This document shows, in pieces, positions 44,259 through 52,300 of a DNA stretch of 64,000 bases. Within the stretch, counting starts at the first letter, position 1. Each line of letters begins with the position of its first letter. Under the pieces are notes generated by a model, which was not told the DNA's origin, made no database searches, and saw nothing but the letters and a program-made list of their open reading frames with translations. Source of the DNA: Diplonema papillatum. Its lineage: Eukaryota > Euglenozoa > Diplonemea > Diplonemida > Diplonemidae. A program made the translations under genes and the position numbers. The stretch covers positions 38,825 to 102,824 of the forward strand of contig JAPJBO010000823.1 in NCBI GenBank assembly GCA_030068145.1, given 5' to 3'.

Positions 44259-44418
44259 AATTCTCCGTCGGCTACTCACTCCTGCATTAGGAGAATGCTG
44301 CTACTGCAAGTTTCACTGGAATACAGAAAAGGGGGAAAAACAAGGGTCTAACGTACGATGGGGTAGCCTCCCGAGATAGCCACCATGTGTGAGAGAATAG
44401 GCTATCCCAGGAGGTCAC
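44259..44418 (-). repeat. Split direct repeat B1 of element 2
   Basis: 160 bases. The RT/RNase H stop codon (44415-44417) lies inside its coding-side edge. Confidence 0.9.
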
Positions 44419-45950
44419 TCCACCAGACCCATATCGCCAGTAAGGAAGTCCCGGACCGCCAGTGACATGTCCGAGATGTTCTTCTTGGTGAGCGACTCAA
44501 CCGGCACCCGCGATGGCAGATCAGCGGGATTGCCGGCGCTCTTCACCCAGCGCACTCCTAACGCAACTTGGAGCCGCTGCAAACACAACAAAGCATTCAC
44601 TATCGCATCGTTCAGTGTCTGCGACCGCAGACACGCGCCCTTTCGAGCCACTCCCTTCACGGACGTATTGTCCACGATCACCGTCACCGTGGAACCGCGG
44701 TACGTCGGCGGGATCGCCTTCACGGACCTCTCGAACGCCAGAGCTTCGAGCTCGTTGATGTGCAGGCGCTTTTCCGCCCTGTTCCAGCGAGCACCGACAA
44801 CCACCATGTTGTTTGTGCCTACATCAACGAGCACTCCTCCCCATCCGTCCAAACTGGCGTCCACAAACACTGCCAACTCCGGAGTTCGTGCGGCTACCGG
44901 CACGGTACGCTGGCGCACGACCCGCCGAAGCCAAACCAGGAGAGACCGTCGAATGCCGTCGGACAACGCTACCATCTCGTCAGCACCTCTCTCGCCGCGG
45001 TTGAGGGCATTCGTCAGCCGCCGAAAGAACTTCAAGACGAAATAAAACTCGCCTACGAACACGCCTGCTATTGCCGATGCGTGCAGGAGACGGCCAGCTA
45101 GGGACTCTAACTCAGCGGCGGACATCGAACCAGCCTCGACACCCTGCTCGGCACGCCGCAAGCGTGACCTCATCTTCCCAGAGACACCGACCGTCCGGTC
45201 GGCGTGATGCCAATCGACGCCGATGAACTCGTAGCGCTTTGCCGCTGTCATCGTGTCCGCGGCCTTCCACGTAATGTGGGCTTGCGTCGCCAGGGCGTCC
45301 AAGTCCGTAGTCGCCGCCAACACCTGGTCGCGTGGCCCCGCGTACCTGATGTTGTCCACCCAGATGTGGACTAACACCTCCGAAGGCGCCGCGTGCTCGC
45401 TGACGACGTAATCCGGGTGTCCAGCCGCCGTCGAGGCCAAAGTGTGCATCAGTTCCGGAGCACAAGAATGACCCATCGGCAGCCTTGTCAACTGCCACCA
45501 GCGGCCCGCACTGTCCTGAAACGAGAACAATGCTCGTGAAGATGGCGGGATCTCGATGCCGTAAAAGCCGCACCGAAAGTCCCGCGTGGAGCCACACTCC
45601 CGGTCGACCGCGTGGAGATACTCCGACACGTGGCAGAGCGGGACGTGGGCTTGGTACCCGTCTGTCTCAACCGTCGCATTTGCGTCATACGTCCAGAGGA
45701 TGAACCGTTGACGCAGCTTGCCCTCCTTTTCCTCCACGACGGTGAAGGGCACATTAAGAGGGCCTCCGGGCTCGCTGCTGCGTTGGGCGATGGCGTGCTC
45801 CTCAAGTTCGAGAGCGTGCGCAGCCTCGAACCGAGACGGGCGACATTCAGACGACCCCGTCACGCCACGCACTTGCGGATAGAACGTTCGTGCATCAAAT
45901 CGTGCTCGCGTCTGCGGGTTCATCCGACGTCGGAGAACATCAATCTTCAT
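44415..45950 (-). CDS. RT/RNase H of element 2
   Basis: 511 residues from ATG 45950. Motifs parallel element 1: VPFTVVEEKEGKLRQRFILW, CGSTRDFRCGFYGIEIP, LTRLPMGHSCAPELMH and VHIWVDNIRYAG (again DN in place of DD). RNase H motifs are AVFVDASLDGWGG, HINELEALAF, TVIVDNTSVKG and NPADLPSRV. The frame is -1 relative to gag/YR and open upstream through YR to about 47378. Homology to element 1 begins ~20 residues before the ATG, which argues for frameshift expression over initiation at that ATG. Confidence 0.85.
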   Translation of the reverse strand: MKIDVLRRRMNPQTRARFDARTFYPQVRGVTGSSECRPSRFEAAHALELEEHAIAQRSSEPGGPLNVPFTVVEEKEGKLRQRFILWTYDANATVETDGYQAHVPLCHVSEYLHAVDRECGSTRDFRCGFYGIEIPPSSRALFSFQDSAGRWWQLTRLPMGHSCAPELMHTLASTAAGHPDYVVSEHAAPSEVLVHIWVDNIRYAGPRDQVLAATTDLDALATQAHITWKAADTMTAAKRYEFIGVDWHHADRTVGVSGKMRSRLRRAEQGVEAGSMSAAELESLAGRLLHASAIAGVFVGEFYFVLKFFRRLTNALNRGERGADEMVALSDGIRRSLLVWLRRVVRQRTVPVAARTPELAVFVDASLDGWGGVLVDVGTNNMVVVGARWNRAEKRLHINELEALAFERSVKAIPPTYRGSTVTVIVDNTSVKGVARKGACLRSQTLNDAIVNALLCLQRLQVALGVRWVKSAGNPADLPSRVPVESLTKKNISDMSLAVRDFLTGDMGLVE

Positions 45951-46129
45951 TGGCGTGACTGAGTCGACGTGCAGCGGCGCCGCCTTCTCTTCCTCGGTCC
46001 TCGGAAGACGCGTCCGTTTGCCCCTGCGAAGGATCGAATGGCGTTGGTGCTGCTGTACGAAACAGCCCGGATCGGGACTCGACTGGTCGGCTGCGAAATG
46101 CCGCTGCGCCCCGCCTGGCGTCTTCTTCT

Positions 46130-47230
46130 TCAGAGGTACATCGTCACCTCCCCGGTCTGCAGTACCCGCGCCAACGCCACCGGGTTTGTCGTGTACCGGA
46201 TCGTCATGTTGGTGACCGTCGGGTCCGCATCGTCGGTGTGTTTCGCCAGGCGCGAGATGAGGTGCGCCGGGAAGGGGGCCCCGTTGGCCTTCGCGTCCAT
46301 CAAGTGCTCCACGGCCCCCCGCTTGATCGAATGAGCGGAATACGGCCGCATCGTCTCGTCCGCGTCCATCAGCCTGCCGAACTGCTGCGTGGACAACGGG
46401 CACAACTGGCTGAAGCTGCCCATGCTCAGCAACAGTGCCGCAATCTCCTGTGTCAGCGGTCCACGGACCGCCACCACCTTGCTCCTGCAGAAGGGGTTGC
46501 TCCTGCGGCCTTTCGGCAAACCCTTCCAGTCGACCACGATCTCGACGCTCGTGATCAACGGGAAACAAACCCGCGGCAGGGTACGAACGTCGTCCCAACG
46601 CGATGCCGTCTTCCAAGCAAGCAGGACAGCCGCACATACCTGGGGGACCTGCCGGAAAGCCCACTTCACCAAAACCTCCCTCGGCACCGGGGGGGCCTGT
46701 TCCAGGGGGATACTGCCCCCCGACCCACGGAGGACCGTGGCCAAAGACAACAGGGGGCGGGCATCCACCCCAATGTGGCCAAACACCGCCGACAGCAGGC
46801 GGGTGTACGACAACATCCCCTGGGGCTCGACCATTGTGGCCATCACGAACCTCGTTGCCGAATCCGGATCCGTCGCCAGGCCCTGCGAATCCGCCCATAC
46901 CTGGAAGCGGCGCCACAAATTCTGCCGGTCCCGCACCGTCGAATCCGCCCACGTCTGGCCAACGAAATGGCGCATGCGGATTACAGCCTGCTCCGACGAA
47001 ACCGCACTCTCTCGGTGCTTCGCCAACACACTGCGCGAGACCTGGGCTCCAACCTTGCTGGCCACGAGGTCGAATATCTCCTTGCCTATTGTTGAGGTTG
47101 CCGGGAACTTTTGCGGGAAACGTGATGCCAACTGCCCGACGGCCGCGGTCGAGGATCCTCGACATAGCGAAAATCTGATTTTCGCGTTTGCGGCCGTATG
47201 CAGGGTCGGGGTTGGGGTTGGTTGTTGCAC
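46130..47230 (-). CDS. Tyrosine recombinase of element 2
   Basis: About 366 residues. The frame is open from the gag TGA (47291) with no stop, and there is no ATG near its start, so 47230 (GTG) is only a nominal boundary. Catalytic landmarks: LAWKTASRWDDV, GLPKGRRSNPF, AHSIKRGAVEHL, SRLAKHTDD and MTIRYTTNP (Tyr). The core-binding helices (WADSTVRDRQNLWRRFQ) precede them. The C-terminus ARVLQTGEVTMYL matches ARALQTGLVTVHL of element 1. Absence of an initiator plus a shared frame with gag suggests TGA readthrough. Confidence 0.85.
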   Translation of the reverse strand: MQQPTPTPTLHTAANAKIRFSLCRGSSTAAVGQLASRFPQKFPATSTIGKEIFDLVASKVGAQVSRSVLAKHRESAVSSEQAVIRMRHFVGQTWADSTVRDRQNLWRRFQVWADSQGLATDPDSATRFVMATMVEPQGMLSYTRLLSAVFGHIGVDARPLLSLATVLRGSGGSIPLEQAPPVPREVLVKWAFRQVPQVCAAVLLAWKTASRWDDVRTLPRVCFPLITSVEIVVDWKGLPKGRRSNPFCRSKVVAVRGPLTQEIAALLLSMGSFSQLCPLSTQQFGRLMDADETMRPYSAHSIKRGAVEHLMDAKANGAPFPAHLISRLAKHTDDADPTVTNMTIRYTTNPVALARVLQTGEVTMYL

Positions 47231-47290
47231 GGGGACGGCTTGTACTGGCAGTGGGAGAGCAGACTCCCGGAGGCCCCGGGGGAGGGCCAG

Positions 47291-48367
47291 TCACTTTCCC
47301 CCGGGCTTCGCGTTTCCCTGGCCCCAGGAGAAGCCCTTCTTGCCGCCTTTGCCGCCACCACGAGGACGAGCGTCCCACTTCCCCTTCTTCGCCATTGACG
47401 CCTCCACCCTGGCCGCCGCCTTGACCATCGGGTCGTCTGATGCCTGCGCCAACTCACGCATTATCTGCGCGCGCGGCAACTGCTTCGTGCACCAGTAGTG
47501 GTGCAACCGCACCTCCTGCAGGAGGTCGTTCCCCAGGCGCACAATTTCCGGGTTGTACACCCAGCCGCCGCCCTGCGCGACTCCGTTGATCCAGTCCCGA
47601 AGCCGCCGGAAACTGTCTGTCAAGGATTCGCTCTGCGCCCCTGACACGTACTTCAGGCGTAGATCCCTGACCAGGCCGGCGACGTCGGTCGCCATGGCCT
47701 CTTCCCAGCCACGAACGTCTGCAGCGTCCTCGGGGTACCCGGCGATCACCGGCTTCGCGTCCAATTGCATCATCGGCATTTCGCTTTCCGCCACCGCGGG
47801 TGCCCCCTGCAGCGGAGCGGGATCCGCGGCCTGCGCTGCGGGCTGGCCACGGGCCTGCTGCTGCAGATCAGGCTGGCTCACCTGTGCCTGCAGCGCCTGC
47901 ACCTGTTGCTGCATCTGCTGCAGCATCACCACCATGTGCTGCTGCTGCTGCTGTTGCGCCTGCACCTGCTGCTGTTGTTGCAGAATCATCTGCCGCAGCT
48001 GCTCCTGCACGCTCCCGGATGCTCCTGGCACTGACGGCGGTGCTACACCAACCCGAAGAACCGCCTCACGCACTGCCTTCGCCTCCTCTGTCTCGCTGTA
48101 ATACAGCATCGCGAGCAGGCACCCAAGATCGAGCTCTTCCAGACTCGCCGCCGGAACAGCCAGGACGTCGGCCGTCACGGCCCTCGCCTTCTCCACGGTC
48201 TTATCGTCAAGAGGACCGAAGTGTTCCTCCCCGAACTTCTCCAGCCGATGCCTCGTCAGCCGCATCTTCTCTGCCGGCTCGCTCTTGAACCGGGCCTCCC
48301 ACGAAGCCCTGAGACGGGCGGGAAACCTCGCCTCATAGCGATCCCCCTGTGGCAGCGGCGACGACAT
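47291..48367 (-). CDS. Gag-like protein of element 2
   Basis: 358 residues from ATG 48367 (MSSPLPQGD), 19 bases after repeat A1. A long glutamine-rich segment (QQQQQVQAQQQQQQHMVVML) is followed by the region shared with element 1 (EDAADVRGWEEAMATDVAGL, FRRLRDWING, LGNDLLQEVRLHHYWC). The C-terminus is basic and glycine-rich (RGGGKGGKKGFSWGQGN), with no zinc knuckle. The stop TGA is followed by CTGGCC, as in element 1. Confidence 0.8.
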   Translation of the reverse strand: MSSPLPQGDRYEARFPARLRASWEARFKSEPAEKMRLTRHRLEKFGEEHFGPLDDKTVEKARAVTADVLAVPAASLEELDLGCLLAMLYYSETEEAKAVREAVLRVGVAPPSVPGASGSVQEQLRQMILQQQQQVQAQQQQQQHMVVMLQQMQQQVQALQAQVSQPDLQQQARGQPAAQAADPAPLQGAPAVAESEMPMMQLDAKPVIAGYPEDAADVRGWEEAMATDVAGLVRDLRLKYVSGAQSESLTDSFRRLRDWINGVAQGGGWVYNPEIVRLGNDLLQEVRLHHYWCTKQLPRAQIMRELAQASDDPMVKAAARVEASMAKKGKWDARPRGGGKGGKKGFSWGQGNAKPGGK

Positions 48368-48386
48368 GATAGAGAAATAGCTTTTC

Positions 48387-48469
48387 AAAAGATTTTCCCC
48401 GCCAGCCAGCCCAAAGGAACCTGAAGTTCGTTCGTAATGCCTTGTGGAATTCCCTCGATGAATCGCAAG
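48387..48469 (-). repeat. Split direct repeat A1 of element 2
   Basis: 83 bases matching A2. Its outer end abuts the minisatellite at ACGGACGG. Confidence 0.9.
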
Positions 48470-48847
48470 ACGGACGGTGAACGTCAATAGGGACGGTCGG
48501 TGAACGTCAATAGGGACGGACGGTGAACGTCAATAGGGACGGACGGTGAACGTCAATAGGGACGGACGGTGAACGTCAATAGGGACGGACGGTGAACGTC
48601 AATAGGGACGGACGGTGAACGTCAATAGGGACGGACGGTGAACGTCAATAGGGACGGACGGTGAACGTCAATAGGGACGGACGGTGAACGTCAATAGGGA
48701 CGGACGGTGAACGTCAATAGGGACGGACGGTGAACGTCAATAGGGACGGACGGTGAACGTCAATAGGGACGGACGGTGAACGTCAATAGGGACGGACGGT
48801 GAACGTCAATAGGGACGGACGGTGAACGTCAATAGGGACGGACGGTG
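48470..48847. repeat. 23-bp minisatellite, right block
   Basis: About 16 units, much more uniform than the other blocks (only one TCGGTG variant, near the retrotransposon). Confidence 0.95.
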
Positions 48848-49337
48848 CCTGCTCCCAGCGGAAGCGCGGACGCGACAACGAGCAAGCAGGTCGAAGCGCC
48901 CGCAAGAAGCCGAGGCCGCAGCAGCAGCCTGCGAACGAAGGGCGCACATATCAACGGTCAACGGTGGACAGCACGAGCCCAACCGAAGCGGAAGAAGAAG
49001 AAGAAGAAGAAGAAAAAGGCCGGTCCTGGTCCAGGAACGTTACGGTCAACCACAGCTTGCAAAGCTTGAGTCGGAGGCAGCACAGTGCCACAACTCCGTC
49101 CGCTTTGCCCTGTGGCTGACCGTCTCGACGAGCTTGTGTTCAGCGCGAGCGCCAAGCCTCAAGGTGCGCCACGCCTTGATGCTTTAGTTTGGGAAATCGG
49201 TAGCCACTTGACCCATAGGCCCGTGGCTCTGCAGTATCGCCGAACATGTGAAGCTTGGCTCCCGTGTAGCAGGCTTTCCCTGGTACCTAACCTGCCTTCA
49301 GGAACAAGAAGAAAATAAAAAGAGGACAACCGCAGCA
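48848..49337. other. No supportable gene; AAG repeat
   Basis: Includes a (GAA)n tract at about 48991-49016. Frames here read as basic low-complexity peptides. Confidence 0.4.
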
Positions 49338-52300
49338 ATGGTAGCATTGACAGAACCAGCACCGTTCGGGCTGTACGGCAATTTTGCTGGCGATGACGCG
49401 AAGCTTGCCGAGACCATGGCGCTGAAGGAGAAGATCGAGCGCAAAGTGGTGCCGCCGGTGGCGGAGTTCGCGCAGGTTCTCGAGGACCTGCCGTTCGCCG
49501 GCCGCATCGAGTTCGTGAACACCGTCGTGATGACCGCGCCGCAGAGGGGCGACATCGTCCGGCTGCTGTTCGACGCCTGCTTCCAGGACTCGACCGCGGT
49601 GCAGGACGGGTCGTCTTCCGACATCGAAGACTTCGTATTGATCGGAGCCGAGACGTCGCGGTGCGTGGCCCCGGAGAAGTACTACATCCTGAAGATCCTC
49701 GTGCTCCTGCTTCCCCGGTGCGGCCAACTGGGCGTCGAGCTGTTCCGCGAGTACACGAAGACGATCAGCACTGCCTTCAGGAACTCCCTCCTCTCGGCGA
49801 TGGTAGACTCCCCCGACTTCTCGGACAAGATGCTCTACGACGCGTACGTTGAGTGCCCGCAAGTAAGCCGCAACTCGATCCTCAGATCCTGTCTCGGCAG
49901 CCGCGCCGACCGGAGAGCCTTCCTCGCTTCGCTCGTCAATGTCAAGTCTCCGGCCGACACCCTGGCACCCATCAGGACTCTGTTCAACACCTCCTCTGAA
50001 ACTGTCGCCCAGCACATGCCGACCCTCTACAACCTCGTCGGCCCCCTCCAGAAGTGGAGGCTGCACGGCAACGTCTACATCGCTTACCTGCAGAAATTGC
50101 TCGACGCAACGAAGAACCACAAGCTGAATGTGACCAACGTGCTCCGCAAGTTCGAGCAGAAGCTCGAGTCGAAGCTCGACCCCGCGCAGGCCGCGAAAGT
50201 AGTGGGGTTCTACGTCGAGTACGAACCGCTGCTCATTTCCCCGAGCGAGAGGCGACCCCACGTCACCCGGTACCTGACGGAGCTGTCGGAAAAGGGAACA
50301 TTAACGGCTAGGTGTGCAGTTCTCTCTCCCCCAGGCCCCCCTCTACGGAGCCAAAAACGTCCATAATTACCACGGTAAAGCAAGAAGTTGTCGACAACGG
50401 AAGAAAGAAGTAAAAATGGAGAATCCAGAAAAGAAAACGAAACTCTGCATTCCCGCGAAGAAGACTTGATGCTAGCATCAAACATACATGAGAGACAAGA
50501 TACTGCCTGAATACTAAACTAAGATTTTTCCCCCGTAGGTTAGTGGAGTGGGGTATTTCTTAAGGAACTTGGAACGACTGCCCCGGGTCCAAGCCCAGGC
50601 CGAAATTACCCAGCACCTGCCGCTGTCGCGCCTGACCAGGGTCAAAAAACACCGTCTACCCCCCCTTTCTCTTTTAGACAATTCGCTCTACCTCTTTACT
50701 TTGATCATAGGCGTCACGGCAAGTTTTGACAGCCGCTGCTTAACGAGGTCACGACCCACCCTCATAGTAGGTAGGAGCACAAGGAAGTTTATTGCTCCGT
50801 TTCATGCGTCTTTAATCAAAAGACAAGGCCATTTGGGGAACTTATCCTTAGGTCACAACGCACCCTCCCGCCACAGCTACGATTCGGTGGAGCGCGCTGA
50901 ACCGTGCTCGTTGCTCCTCCGCAGTTTGGACCATGCAGCCTTCCTGGAGCAGCACACGGTGGCAACATCGGCGACTAGCTCTTCCATGGCTTTCGACGCT
51001 TGCGTGTCGTCTATGTGTACGCAGATCCTTACACAGCCTAGTAAGAAGCTGGCCGGGGTTGTCGAGAGCATGGCGCTGAAGACGTTCCGGGCTGTCGAGT
51101 TCGATGTCTTCTTAGCGTGGATCACGAGCTCGCCCCTCAAGAGGCACGGGGGCGCTGCTGCGGACAGAGGGGACCCGGTGGCCACACTGAAGGCCGTCTC
51201 AGATGCCGTCTGGACTGTCCGGCTGCGGAACAGGCAGTTCCTCGACGTGTTCGATGCGTGGCTGGACATGCTCAAGAGACACTCCGAACACTTGCCGCCA
51301 GCCGCCAGACCCGCTCTGCTCGAACGGCTGCGCGCGCCCTTAATTGCCTGCATGCAGACCACCGCCAGAAAGGCGCATCTTCGGCTCCAGAGCTGCAGCA
51401 TCAGGAGGGACATGACCGGCGTGACGTCGTACATCGGGTTCTACACGGTGCTGCTAGAGAAGCTCGGCGACGTGCTGGATCTCGTCGGCGGCGGCGACCC
51501 GGCGTGGGTGCTGAAGACGTTCGAGTTGACGCTGGCCCCCTTGTCGTGGAGGAAGAAGCCGAACTGCCCCGCGATCGACAAGATGAACGCGAAGCTCGAG
51601 CACGTCATCACGCAGCGCGGCATCCCTGCGCTGAACAGCGTGCTGGTTTTCGACCCGAGCGCGAAGAACTACCTGGAATTCCCGCAACCGCAGTTCGACA
51701 CGTACCTAAGGTGCCTGGGCTTGCACGACCGTCCGGTCCTTCTGCGCCAGATCCTGGAAACGCTTGAAACGACGTACAACGCGTCTCTGCTGTCCGGAAC
51801 GGCGTCGACGATGGGATTCGTGCCGATCGAGTACGAAAAGGACGGCCAGAAACGCTTCCGCTTGGCGAGCGTCAAAGCCAGTGAGCACGGGGCCTGCCAA
51901 GCCCGCAATGCGACAGCCGTGTGGGACGTCCTGGTCCACCTATTCGAGCACCATCCGGGCACCACGAAGAAGGAGCAGGAGCAGGCTTGGAAGCTGTTCA
52001 AAAAGATCACCGCCGCCACCGGGAACCTGGACGGCGTCCTCATGACGAAGGCCCCGAAGCTACCGCCGCACATCCTCGAGGGCGAGGTCCCCCGCCTGAC
52101 CGCACTCGCTCTGAAGGCGATCGAAAACAAAGCGGAGTTCACGCGGGCCATGGCCGCTTCCCTCTCCGAGAGCGGCATCCTGCTGCCCATCCTGGACCAG
52201 GCCGTCACTGAAAAGAAGCTGACCGACGTGCAAAGGCTCAATTGGCTGTACGCGGTCGTCAAAGTCGACAACCCCGACGTACGCAAGCATCTGGAGGAGC

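Larger units (their letters stand above)
43879..48469 (-). mobile_element. Tyrosine-recombinase retrotransposon 2 with split direct repeats
   Basis: On the minus strand the order is A1 (48469-48387), gag, YR, RT/RNase H, B1 (44418-44259), A2 (44258-44176), a 137-base spacer, B2 (44038-43879). A1 and A2 are 83 bases and look identical; B1 and B2 are 160 bases with one difference. This split-direct-repeat layout is characteristic of PAT/Ngaro/VIPER-type elements that integrate through a circular intermediate. Outside the element the array reads GTCAATAGGG | ACGGACGG, which is exactly continuous, so there is no target duplication. All three coding regions are open. It is clearly homologous to element 1 but well diverged. 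Confidence 0.9.

Noticed and set aside
46000-47378. N-terminal half of the long RT frame of element 2 as part of the RT protein
   Set aside because: It overlaps YR in another frame and shows no homology to the matching stretch of element 1 until about 46015, so it is probably a shadow.
38884-48847. CRISPR-like array
   Set aside because: The 23-bp units are directly tandem with no spacers, and this is eukaryotic DNA. It is a minisatellite.
50548-50924. Coding extension upstream of exon 2 of the large gene
   Set aside because: The frame is open but reads as low-quality peptide. A CTCCTCCGCAG acceptor at 50924 joins exon 1 in phase, so this stretch is intron.
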